28,448 bases of DNA. Origin: a virus. Under the pieces are notes generated by a model, which worked only from the letters and a program-made list of their open reading frames with translations, was not told the origin of the DNA and searched no databases. Made by a program: the position numbers and the translations under genes. Below, one piece after another: positions 18,281 through 24,690 of the stretch (position 1 is its first letter; each line of letters opens with the position of its first letter). The DNA lies in IMG/VR virus record IMGVR_UViG_3300032087_002456, positions 1 to 28,448 of that record, one strand, 5' to 3'.

Positions 18281-18738
18281 CAAGCCCTGCGTTTGCAGAA
18301 GATCCTAAGGTTCAAAATACATCCAATCCCGTGGCAGCAGCTACAGGCAATGTGACTAATCAGGCGGTGCAATTCCAAAACAATGGTGCACCGTCTCGTC
18401 AATACTTCGCAGGTAACAACAGCTGTAATGGTGCAACCATGCAGTTCTCGCCCTTTTATATGGGCAACGATACTATTCCTTATGAAAACACCGGTTACGT
18501 ACGCAGCAATAACTTCGGCGTACAACTCAACTTTTCAGTGCCGTTAGATCAAGGCATGATCGAAACCTGTAAGGCTATTGCACGCAAGCACGAAGAAAAA
18601 ATGCGTCTCGACTACGAACTTGTCCGTGCTCTCAAATGTACTGAGATTATGAAGACTGGTTTTATGTTTAGACCTGGATCTCGTGTTGAAGTTCTTTGTC
18701 ACGACATCGTACCCATTGTCTCTATAAATGATGACTGA
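18088..18738 (+). CDS. Exported Cys-containing protein with uncertain start
   Basis: The frame from ATG 18088 gives 216 residues, but the first 53 or so look like out-of-frame sequence of the previous gene. The convincing part starts with KHYLLIGLLSIASPAFA followed by EDPK (from about 18247), a normal signal peptide with an A-x-A site. The mature part is about 145 residues with four cysteines (SCNG, ETCKA, LKCTE, VLCHD) that may form disulfides. No ATG, GTG or TTG lies in frame between 18091 and the signal peptide. The start may therefore be 18088, a rare codon, or linked to the upstream gene by a shift. It ends inside the next gene (11-base overlap). Function unknown. Confidence 0.68.
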   Translation: MVWNKRNTQRGHCGPSNNLFSNQPWRAISARIGNACSRSDRRQSDHRNHPANYKHYLLIGLLSIASPAFAEDPKVQNTSNPVAAATGNVTNQAVQFQNNGAPSRQYFAGNNSCNGATMQFSPFYMGNDTIPYENTGYVRSNNFGVQLNFSVPLDQGMIETCKAIARKHEEKMRLDYELVRALKCTEIMKTGFMFRPGSRVEVLCHDIVPIVSINDD

Positions 18739-18985
18739 AGCTTTGGTGACTTCTGTTGTGGCAGTTGTCACAGCCGGAGCTGCTCTTAATAACCGCCTAC
18801 ACAATCGAATAAACAGTGTGCACGAACGTATCAGTGCATTGGATAGACGACTCGATGGTATTGAGCTGACTGTGGCTTCCGACTACGTCAAAAAAACAGA
18901 GTTAACCGAACTGCTCAGTCGTATGGAAGATCACATGGTACGCATCGAAAACAAACTTGACCAAATCGTTCTTAGGAATACATAA
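18728..18985 (+). CDS. Membrane-anchored coiled-coil protein, possible spanin
   Basis: The protein has 85 residues. Residues 4-22 (EALVTSVVAVVTAGAAL) form a short membrane helix, followed by a heptad-rich coiled coil (INSVHERISALDRRLDGIEL, then LLSRMEDHMVRIENKLDQIV). An N-terminal anchor plus coiled coil is the layout of inner-membrane spanins such as T7 18.5, which lies in the same part of the T7 genome. No lipobox partner is visible inside it. Similar proteins are common in cyanophages, also in myoviruses, as far as I recall. The spanin role is inference. Confidence 0.72.
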   Translation: MMTEALVTSVVAVVTAGAALNNRLHNRINSVHERISALDRRLDGIELTVASDYVKKTELTELLSRMEDHMVRIENKLDQIVLRNT

Positions 18986-18987
18986 AC

Positions 18988-19167
18988 ATGTCCTTTCAAA
19001 TTATTGATAACACCCGAGGAGTTGTTCTTCAGGAGTTTGAGACCAAAGACCAAGCTACAAAAGCATTGGAACGTTTTTCTTCTGAAGCTGACGTAACCCT
19101 TAAAGAACCTGTCAAAAAGGTAACTCGGAAACGGAAAACTGCCGATGTCAAAGAAGAAGGCAACTGA
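18988..19167 (+). CDS. Small Lys-rich protein (59 aa), unknown function
   Basis: ATG 18988 follows the previous stop after 2 bases. The protein starts SFQIIDNTRGVVLQEFETKD and continues with a short helix (QATKALERFSSEADV) and a strongly basic end (KKVTRKRKTADVKEEGN). The early part looks like a small beta-alpha unit. It overlaps the small terminase gene by 23 bases, so the two are probably translated together. No family recognised. Confidence 0.65.
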   Translation: MSFQIIDNTRGVVLQEFETKDQATKALERFSSEADVTLKEPVKKVTRKRKTADVKEEGN

Positions 19168-19390
19168 AGATCAATTCAACGAGCTACACAACCTTGTCAC
19201 ACAAGAATTCCTTACCCGAGTCAAATCTGGTGAGGCTTCTACTGCTGATTTAAAAGCAGCGTGTGATTGGCTGAAAACAAATGACATTAGTGGGATCGCT
19301 GTAGAGGGCAACCCATTGGCACAACTAGCCAACATCATGCCCCAGGTTGATCCAGAACTTGTACAAACTCGCCTATATGGAAAAAGGTAA
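19145..19390 (+). CDS. terS: Terminase small subunit (T7 gp18-like)
   Basis: The protein has 81 residues, near the 89 of T7 gp18. It is mostly helical, with FNELHNLVTQEFLTRVKSGE, then ASTADLKAACDWLKTNDISG, which reads like a small DNA-binding helical bundle, and then GNPLAQLANIMP. I recognise this pattern from cyanopodovirus small terminases, which select phage DNA and stimulate the large subunit. Its place fits, since the large subunit follows 2 kb later. In T7 only small genes separate 18 and 19; here a basic protein, an HNH nuclease and two more genes are inserted. Confidence 0.75.
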   Translation: MSKKKATEDQFNELHNLVTQEFLTRVKSGEASTADLKAACDWLKTNDISGIAVEGNPLAQLANIMPQVDPELVQTRLYGKR

Positions 19391-19634
19391 AACAGCTAAG
19401 TATTACGCCCAGAACCCTGGGGCACGGCGTAAGCGACTTAAACAACAGAAAAGGTACAACAAAACTACCGCTGGGCTCAAGATCAGAACACGAGCCAACA
19501 AACTAAATCGCAAGTTAGGTACTTACGGCAACCGTGATGGCAAAGATGCATCACATACAGGTCCAAACAAAGGAAAGCTAGAGAAACCCTCTTCTAACCG
19601 CAGACGACCTCGCCTGAAAATTAAGTACGCATGA
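19377..19634 (+). CDS. Small strongly basic protein
   Basis: From ATG 19377 it has 85 residues. An upstream in-frame ATG at 19347 would add ten residues lying wholly within terS, so I prefer 19377. More than a third of the residues are Lys or Arg, with KYYAQNPGARRKRLKQQKRY, then KIRTRANKLNRKLGTYGN and HTGPNKGKLEKPSSNRRRP. A basic, Tyr- and Asn-containing protein of this form is frequent in cyanophages as I recall. It could bind DNA or RNA during packaging, but no fold is evident. It overlaps terS by 14 bases and the HNH gene by 4 (ATGA). Confidence 0.72.
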   Translation: MEKGKTAKYYAQNPGARRKRLKQQKRYNKTTAGLKIRTRANKLNRKLGTYGNRDGKDASHTGPNKGKLEKPSSNRRRPRLKIKYA

Positions 19635-19960
19635 CGCCCCTACTTCCTACACCTGATCATTACCTCTACAACCTAATAACCATGACATCCTCTGAAGCAA
19701 AGCGCCTTTGGAGGCGCAGCATCAAAGAGCACTTTGGTTGCACATGTGTTTATTGCGGTTCTACTTACGAATTACATGAACTTACTCTTGATCACGTTCA
19801 TCCTCGCGTATTTGGCGGGGAGGACATTACCTCAAACATCGTTCCAGCTTGTTCCCGCTGTAATCAGGAAAAAGGAAGTACACACTGGCTCAACTTTATA
19901 AGAGCCGCACACGGTGAAAACCGACTCAGAGAACACGTGATCCTTTCGCATATCTCGTAA
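19631..19960 (+). CDS. HNH endonuclease
   Basis: The protein has 109 residues from ATG 19631, or 92 from ATG 19682 (TSSEAKRLWRRSIKE), which looks like the more usual N-terminus. The zinc-holding pairs are C39-x2-C42 and C74-x2-C77. The catalytic stretch is LTLDHVHPR with D54-H55, then N69, then CSRCNQEKG. This is a standard HNH fold that cuts DNA. It lies between the two terminase genes, and HNH proteins next to terminase help packaging in several phages, such as HK97 gp74; a homing nuclease is the alternative. A terminator follows. Confidence 0.85.
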   Translation: MTPLLPTPDHYLYNLITMTSSEAKRLWRRSIKEHFGCTCVYCGSTYELHELTLDHVHPRVFGGEDITSNIVPACSRCNQEKGSTHWLNFIRAAHGENRLREHVILSHIS

Positions 19961-19990
19961 ACAACATATCCACTTAAGTATCAATACATC

Positions 19991-20016
19991 GCCGTCCGCA
20001 AGGGCGGCTTTTTTTT
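19991..20016 (+). terminator. Terminator behind the HNH gene
   Basis: GCCGTCC (19991-19997) pairs with GGGCGGC (20002-20008), with one G-T wobble, around GCAA, followed by eight T (20009-20016). The next gene's GTG starts at the base after the T-run, so stop and start signals touch. Confidence 0.88.
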
Positions 20017-20913
20017 GTGTCAAAACCAAAATTACAGGGTCCAAGACCTTTACGCAAACATTTAACAGACCACATTCCTTTATCTAATCCACCACGTTCT
20101 GCAGCAGAAGCTCTTTCTATTGGTTCATCTAGATATATCAATAGGCGAGGACGTGTAGTTGGTCTTAGACAGATTGATAATCCACGACGGCATGGTCCTA
20201 CACCTTTGTCACATACGGGTACTGAGACACTTAGTAGCCGCAAAGGTAATCGTGGGGCTACACAACGAAATCAATCAACTGTTCAAGCCACTCTTCAAGA
20301 CTTTCAGGAATGGGGAAAACGAAACGGTTATTCTGAGAAACAAATTAAAGACACGTTTCAACGGTTTCAAAAACGTAATCGTAATCAAGCTGCCTCTGTT
20401 CCAACCGGTTATCACAACGATCACACACTCCCGCACAAATCAACTTACTATCAAGCTGGCGAAAATTATAGAAACAAAGGAATTCTTTCCGAAAAGGTTA
20501 ATGGCTATAAAACAGACAAAATGCCTACACCTCAGGAAATGCGATCCCTTAGGATTCCTACCTCTATAACTGAGCTTATACGGATGGAGTTTAATGATGT
20601 AAAACCTCCCAATCCTAAAAAAGTTCAAAAATTAGCCAGTCAAATAGCGGCAGATCCAACTCGCATACGTGCTCGTGACAACAACACACGACTCGATGCA
20701 GCAAAACTACGGTATATGCAAGAGCTAATTGACAAAGGTCTTTCTAAATCCCGTGAACCTAAGCCTAAACCCAATTCCAAACCGCGCTCAAATCTGCGTA
20801 TTGCAGGTGTGCTTTCAAATAACGGAAGTGGTTCAGAGATTGTTGATCACGTCAACGGAAAGATGCACCTTTTTGCACCTCACCTAGCTGAACTAGGTTT
20901 TGAACTTTTGTAG
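20017..20913 (+). CDS. Basic protein with possible HNH-like nuclease centre
   Basis: The protein has 298 residues from GTG 20017. Residues 1-85 are basic and Pro/Arg-rich and look unstructured. A helix-rich part follows, then H133-N-D-H136-TLPHKS, N150, GILSEKVNGYK and K168. This order of DH, Asn and a later Asn/Lys resembles a beta-beta-alpha-metal nuclease, but without the zinc cysteines; I call it tentative. Residues 195-260 are again basic (KPKPNSKPRSN). The start touches the terminator T-run and has no normal ribosome binding site, so an internal start, or an mRNA beginning inside the hairpin, is possible. Base composition is more AT-rich than in terL. Family not recognised with certainty. 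Confidence 0.65.
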   Translation: MSKPKLQGPRPLRKHLTDHIPLSNPPRSAAEALSIGSSRYINRRGRVVGLRQIDNPRRHGPTPLSHTGTETLSSRKGNRGATQRNQSTVQATLQDFQEWGKRNGYSEKQIKDTFQRFQKRNRNQAASVPTGYHNDHTLPHKSTYYQAGENYRNKGILSEKVNGYKTDKMPTPQEMRSLRIPTSITELIRMEFNDVKPPNPKKVQKLASQIAADPTRIRARDNNTRLDAAKLRYMQELIDKGLSKSREPKPKPNSKPRSNLRIAGVLSNNGSGSEIVDHVNGKMHLFAPHLAELGFELL

Positions 20914-20919
20914 TATCTT

Positions 20920-21468
20920 ATGCCCCACCCAATCTTCGTTACAGGACCACAAAGGAGTGGCACAACAATTGCAGCTCGTATCTTAGCTAACGATCTTGAT
21001 CGTACCTATGTAGACGAGTCTGAATACCACGCAGAGACGCTACCGTCTGATGCTGTTGTACAAGCTCCTTTCCTGTATAAGTTTGTACCTGAATTGTCAT
21101 TTAAACACCCAGGTGCACACTTTATTTTCATGCAGAGAGACAAGCTGCAGATAATTAAAAGTATGGAACGTATCGAGTGGTACAAAGACTACATCGACCA
21201 TCCAGACTTTTATTCCACCTACGTAGATACCGTATACAACACCTTAGATGCTTTTAAGTTGACGCTTACAGAAGATCGGTGGACAGACCTGCAATACGAC
21301 TCACTACGCACACATCCTTTATTTATAAATGACAGAAAGACGTTCACGGCGCGGCAGTGGGAAAAAGACAAGCCCATCGGTCCAACAACCTGGAGAAACG
21401 ACGACTGCGCTAAGTCTTATTCAATCAGACTTCAAGATTTTCCTTCAAGCTCTGTGGCAGCAACTTGA
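20920..21468 (+). CDS. Sulfotransferase-like protein
   Basis: The protein has 182 residues. The P-loop FVTGPQRSGTT (residues 6-16) is the 5'-phosphosulfate-binding motif of PAPS-dependent sulfotransferases. R73 and S81 in MQRDKLQIIKSMERIEWY match the spacing of the Arg/Ser pair that binds the 3'-phosphate. The rest is short for the family (often 250 residues or more), and a late substrate-binding part may be missing. It could transfer sulfate to a host or virion molecule; the substrate cannot be told. The last 140 bases overlap the start of terL in another frame, so its C-terminus and the N-terminus of terL constrain each other. Confidence 0.72.
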   Translation: MPHPIFVTGPQRSGTTIAARILANDLDRTYVDESEYHAETLPSDAVVQAPFLYKFVPELSFKHPGAHFIFMQRDKLQIIKSMERIEWYKDYIDHPDFYSTYVDTVYNTLDAFKLTLTEDRWTDLQYDSLRTHPLFINDRKTFTARQWEKDKPIGPTTWRNDDCAKSYSIRLQDFPSSSVAAT

Positions 21469-23128
21469 CCTGCCTTCCCCTACACGTGCTCAATATGCAA
21501 TTGCTGATTACCTCCAACACGGTCCGAAGCGTTTGCAGATCCAAGCGTTTCGGGGAGTTGGTAAGAGCTGGATTACTGGCGCTTTTGTTCTTTGGGTTCT
21601 ATTCAATAACCCCGAAAAGAAAATCATGATTATCTCTGCGTCTAAAGAACGTGCAGATAACATGTCCATCTTTTTACAGAAACTAATCATTGAAACACCT
21701 TGGCTTAGCCATCTGCGTCCTAAATCTGATGACGCCCGTTGGTCCCGTATATCTTTCGATGTTAATTGCAGTCCACACCAAGCTCCGTCTGTTAAATCAG
21801 TGGGAATCACTGGTCAACTTACTGGTAGCCGTGCTGACCTAATGATTCTTGACGACATTGAAGTTCCTGGTAACTCAATGACGGAAATGATGAGGGAAAA
21901 ACTCCTTCAACTGTGTACAGAAGCTGAATCTATTCTTACACCAAAAGATGATAGCCGCATTATGTACCTTGGTACTCCTCAAACAACTTTCACTATCTAT
22001 CGCAAGCTTGCCGAACGCAATTATCGACCCTTCGTTTGGCCTGCAAGAGTACCACGAAAGCTTAGTAATTACGAAGGACTTATTGCTCCCCAGTTGCAAG
22101 AAGATATCGACAATGGAGCAGAACCTTGGGAAGTAACAGATCCTGATCGCTTTTCTGCTGATGATTTGCTCGAACGTGAAGCTGCCATGGGTCGCAGCAA
22201 CTTCATGTTGCAGTTCATGCTTGACACCTCACTTAGTGATGCTGAAAAATTCCCACTCAAGATGGCTGACCTCGTGGTTACTTCTGTTAACCCTGAAACT
22301 TGCCCTGATTCCATCGTCTGGTGCTCAGACCCCAAAAACGTACTCAAAGAACTACCGACTGTTGGACTACCTGGAGATTATTTCTACAGTCCAATGCAAC
22401 AGCAGGGGGAATGGCTTCCTTACGCTGAAACAATCTGCTCTGTTGACCCGTCGGGTCGTGGAACAGATGAAACAGCTGCGGCTTATATCTCCCAACGCAA
22501 CGGTTTCTTGTACTTGCACGAAATGCGTGCTTATAGAGACGGATACTCAGACAACACACTCTTGGACATTCTGAGAGGGTGTAAAAAATTTGGTGTGACC
22601 AAGCTTGTCGTAGAAACTAACTTTGGAGACGGTATCGTTGCTGAACTATTTAAAAAACACCTTCAACAAACAAAACAAGGTATTGATGTCGAAGAGATCC
22701 GTGCCAATGTCCGAAAGGAAGACCGGATCATTGATACCCTTGAGCCTATACTTAATCAACACCGGCTTGTTGTAGATAAATCCGTCATTGAATGGGATTA
22801 CAATTCCAACAAAGACGAAGCACCTGAAAAACGTCTCATGTACATGCTCTTCTATCAGATGAGCCGTATGTGTCGGGAAAAGGGTGCCGTCAAACACGAT
22901 GACAGATTAGACGCACTAGCACAAGGTGTTAAATACTTTACAGATGCCTTTGGTATCTCAGCACAAGAGGAGATCAACTCACGTAAACGTGATGAGTGGA
23001 ATCAAATGCTTGCTGAGTTCCTAGATGACCCACAAGCAAGTGCTAATCACCTTGTTTTGGGTATGAATTTAGAACAAAGACAAGCTGCAAGCGGTAATCC
23101 CCAAACCACAGTCCCCACCTGGGTTTAG
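21329..23128 (+). CDS. terL: Terminase large subunit (T7 gp19-like)
   Basis: The protein has 599 residues, against 586 in T7 gp19. The ATPase part shows AFRGVGKS (73-80, Walker A) and LMILDDIE (171-178, Walker B with the catalytic Glu). The nuclease part shows D373 in CSVDPSGRGTDE, E429 in VVETNFGDG and D524/D525/D528 in KHDDRLDAL, the RNase H-like acidic set that cuts concatemers. It drives DNA into the prohead together with terS. The ATG at 21329 lies 140 bases inside the sulfotransferase-like gene. The first 28 residues are basic and Ser/Thr-rich, so a later start is conceivable, but no in-frame ATG lies between 21329 and the Walker A region. Confidence 0.95.
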   Translation: MTERRSRRGSGKKTSPSVQQPGETTTALSLIQSDFKIFLQALWQQLDLPSPTRAQYAIADYLQHGPKRLQIQAFRGVGKSWITGAFVLWVLFNNPEKKIMIISASKERADNMSIFLQKLIIETPWLSHLRPKSDDARWSRISFDVNCSPHQAPSVKSVGITGQLTGSRADLMILDDIEVPGNSMTEMMREKLLQLCTEAESILTPKDDSRIMYLGTPQTTFTIYRKLAERNYRPFVWPARVPRKLSNYEGLIAPQLQEDIDNGAEPWEVTDPDRFSADDLLEREAAMGRSNFMLQFMLDTSLSDAEKFPLKMADLVVTSVNPETCPDSIVWCSDPKNVLKELPTVGLPGDYFYSPMQQQGEWLPYAETICSVDPSGRGTDETAAAYISQRNGFLYLHEMRAYRDGYSDNTLLDILRGCKKFGVTKLVVETNFGDGIVAELFKKHLQQTKQGIDVEEIRANVRKEDRIIDTLEPILNQHRLVVDKSVIEWDYNSNKDEAPEKRLMYMLFYQMSRMCREKGAVKHDDRLDALAQGVKYFTDAFGISAQEEINSRKRDEWNQMLAEFLDDPQASANHLVLGMNLEQRQAASGNPQTTVPTWV

Positions 23129-23133
23129 GAGCG

Positions 23134-23226
23134 ATCCCCGCCTTATACAGGAGGAAGGGTGGACCTCCTGTGACTAAGGGAGACGTAACACTCTCCCTTT
23201 ATCTATTTAACCCGGGGATGTTAAAT
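23134..23226 (+). ncRNA. Three tandem hairpins with possible pseudoknot behind terL
   Basis: Hairpin 1: ACAGGAGG (23147-23154) pairs with CCTCCTGT (23164-23171), 9-base loop. Hairpin 2: AAGGGAGA (23176-23183) pairs with TCTCCCTT (23192-23199), 8-base loop. Hairpin 3: ATTTAAC (23205-23211) pairs with GTTAAAT (23220-23226), 8-base loop. All pairs are Watson-Crick. CGGGGAT (23213-23219), in the loop of hairpin 3, is complementary to ATCCCCG at 23134-23140, which would close a pseudoknot. It may be a structured RNA, a processing site, a weak terminator (T-rich stretch after hairpin 2) or a DNA packaging site. The pairing is seen; the role is open. Confidence 0.55.
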
Positions 23227-23301
23227 CCTCAAGTAACACCCAAACACAATCAAGTCTTTGACTTACTGAACTTGAACTAACTACCGTGATGATCAAGAAT
23301 C

Positions 23302-23331
23302 TTGTAATACATTGAATGTATTTACTTATAC
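23302..23331 (+). promoter_or_regulatory. Candidate promoter with inverted repeat ahead of thyX
   Basis: TTGTAA (23302-23307) and TTATAC (23326-23331) stand 18 bases apart, like a weak bacterial promoter. The spacer holds a perfect 7-base inverted repeat, AATACAT (23306-23312) and ATGTATT (23316-23322), separated by TGA, as expected of a repressor site. The region just before it (23227-23300) has smaller repeats only. The thyX ATG is at 23359. Confidence 0.4.
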
Positions 23332-23358
23332 ACTTATCATCATATATCCACCACCTAT

Positions 23359-24003
23359 ATGTCACCCGTTACCCTCGTACATTCCACACCTAATGGTGAT
23401 GACCTCGTAGCTTACATGGCACGTGTGTCTAACCCTGATAATCAAAACAACACTGAGACCAGTGATCGTTTGATTAAGTACCTTATTAAACATAAGCATT
23501 GGTCACCCTTTGAGATGGTTAATATGTGTGTAGAAATCAAAACTACACGTAGTATTGCTGCTCAGATCCTTCGTCACCGTAGCTTTAGCTTTCAAGAGTT
23601 CTCTCAACGGTATGCTCAGGTTCATGAACGACCTGTTGTACCTGATATTCGTAGACAAGATGTGTTCAATCGTCAGAATAGTACTGATGATATGGACCCG
23701 TTTGTTACGCAAGAGTTCCAACTTAAAGCTAATCAACTGTTTGATCAGGCGTTGTACCTGTATAACGAGATGCTTTGTGCCGGTGTAGCTAAAGAGTGTG
23801 CACGTGAAGTGTTACCTCTGTCTACTCCGTCAACCTTGTACATGAATGGTACGTTACGTTCGTGGATTCATTACACAGATCTACGTTGTGGTAACGGTAC
23901 ACAATTGGAGCACAAGATCATTGCTGATGAATGTCGTAAATTGATTGAGCAGTGTTTTCCGAAGGTGTTTTCAGCCTTGGAGTCCCTTCAAAAAACGGCA
24001 TAA
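23359..24003 (+). CDS. thyX: FAD-dependent thymidylate synthase ThyX
   Basis: The protein has 214 residues, a normal length for ThyX. The signature R72-H-R74-x7-S82 is present (RHRSFSFQEFSQRYA). Later, LRSWIHYTDLR and TQLEHKIIADECRKL match the flavin and dUMP-binding end of the family. The enzyme makes dTMP from dUMP with FAD, methylene-tetrahydrofolate and NADPH, supplying thymidine for phage DNA. It stands alone behind the late genes, with its own promoter-like region and a long noncoding stretch after it, away from any nucleotide metabolism cluster visible here. This suggests separate, perhaps early, expression. Confidence 0.96.
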   Translation: MSPVTLVHSTPNGDDLVAYMARVSNPDNQNNTETSDRLIKYLIKHKHWSPFEMVNMCVEIKTTRSIAAQILRHRSFSFQEFSQRYAQVHERPVVPDIRRQDVFNRQNSTDDMDPFVTQEFQLKANQLFDQALYLYNEMLCAGVAKECAREVLPLSTPSTLYMNGTLRSWIHYTDLRCGNGTQLEHKIIADECRKLIEQCFPKVFSALESLQKTA

Positions 24004-24059
24004 ATTTCTGAAGGGGAGTAACGACTAGCCGTGACGCAGTTTCCCCCATAGGGGGTGCC

Positions 24060-24114
24060 GCCTTGGCGCGTGTGTGCCCGCGCTAGACATGCGATCTAGC
24101 CATCGCGCCTAGGC
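24060..24114 (+). other. Two-part stem-loop in the noncoding stretch
   Basis: GCCT (24060-24063) and GGCGCG (24065-24070) pair with CGCGCC (24104-24109) and AGGC (24111-24114), giving ten pairs with one T-T mismatch. Inside, GCTAGA (24082-24087) pairs with TCTAGC (24095-24100) around seven bases. It is directly preceded by the CCCCC/GGGGG hairpin at 24043-24055. Confidence 0.5.
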
Positions 24115-24186
24115 ATAGCGTGGTTCCAACTACCGCGCCCCTGCATATGGTGTGCGCGTGAGGTGCATGTGGTGCGATCTGTCGGC

Positions 24187-24212
24187 GACCAGTTCGACAA
24201 CTGTCTTTCTTT
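24187..24212 (+). terminator. Possible weak terminator in the noncoding stretch
   Basis: CAGTT (24190-24194) pairs with AACTG (24199-24203) around CGAC, with two further pairs past a bulged C, followed by the T-rich TCTTTCTTT. The stem is short, so this is uncertain. Confidence 0.35.
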
Positions 24213-24354
24213 AGTCATACCAATAGATCTCAGCTGATAAGTAGAACTGATTGGACCATAAGCCAAACTGATAACCACTGCTACCACTGGCTTGTCATCC
24301 ACTACGGTACAGGTTGATACAGATCACCACCGATCCACAGCGGTATAGTAAATC

Positions 24355-24436
24355 CAGATGTCTGATTTGAAGGTCTTGATCTCGACTCTCCCTGTTAAGG
24401 GGGAGGAGAGTCTCGATCTTCAACCATCAGACACTG
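24355..24436 (+). other. Long imperfect hairpin in the noncoding stretch
   Basis: Outer stem: TGTCTGAT (24359-24366) with ATCAGACA (24426-24433), extended by CAG/CTG past a bulged A. Next, TTGAAG (24367-24372) with CTTCAA (24418-24423), then GATC with GATC. Inner stem: GACTCTCC (24384-24391) with GGAGAGTC (24405-24412), closing a 13-base loop. The loop holds a G-run that could pair with CTCCC instead, giving a second inner fold. Over 24 pairs in 82 bases is far more than chance expects locally. It could be an RNase III site, a regulatory RNA or a replication or packaging signal. Confidence 0.55.
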
Positions 24437-24523
24437 CCTCACCGAACCTCGACAACTTCATAACCCGTTGCGACCTCGGCAGCCACAGCTAACTGTCGGC
24501 CATGAGGTAGGGCTGAGCGGTGC

Positions 24524-24553
24524 TTGACCAGTTGACCGGCTCAGATGTATACA
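24524..24553 (+). promoter_or_regulatory. Candidate host-type promoter for the small early genes
   Basis: TTGACC (24524-24529) and TATACA (24548-24553) stand 18 bases apart. It lies 140 bases before the first small gene and overlaps the CTGAGC/GCTCAG stem-loop. T7-like phages start infection from host-type promoters at this end of the genome. The match is ordinary, so confidence is modest. Confidence 0.35.
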
Positions 24554-24690
24554 CTCAAGTATGGCGGAGCCACACGCCTAATTGCTCATGGCTACCAGCA
24601 CGGTGCACCGACGCCCTGCCCGTTTGAGTCGGGCTGCTTGGTCTTGCGTCAACATGGACGCAACTAGTTCAACTGTACTACTATTCACCT

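Larger units (their letters stand above)
24004..24690 (+). other. 687-base noncoding stretch rich in stem-loops
   Basis: I see no credible gene on either strand. The stretch is GC-rich at first (24035-24190) and contains perfect short hairpins: CCCCC/GGGGG around ATA (24043-24055), ACCTC/GAGGT with nested GGC/GCC and ACAG/CTGT (24473-24508), CTGAGC/GCTCAG (24513-24544), the palindrome CGGTGCACCG (24601-24610), GCCCG/CGGGC (24618-24634), and TTGCGTC/GACGCAA (24644-24663), plus those listed separately. An imperfect direct repeat around GCATATGGTG and GCATGTGGTG is near 24142 and 24164. By gene order, the genome ends and the early host-type promoters should be near here (inference). Confidence 0.6.

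Noticed and set aside
24096-24302. Minus-strand frame of 68 codons in the noncoding stretch
   Set aside because: No ribosome binding site, no domain pattern, and a composition dictated by the stem-loops. All supported genes are on the other strand.
24618-24634. T-arm-like hairpin GCCCG/CGGGC with loop TTTGAGT, suggesting a tRNA at about 24555-24642
   Set aside because: The loop lacks the usual C, no GG is present in a D loop, and no proper anticodon stem can be drawn upstream. Treated as one more stem-loop.
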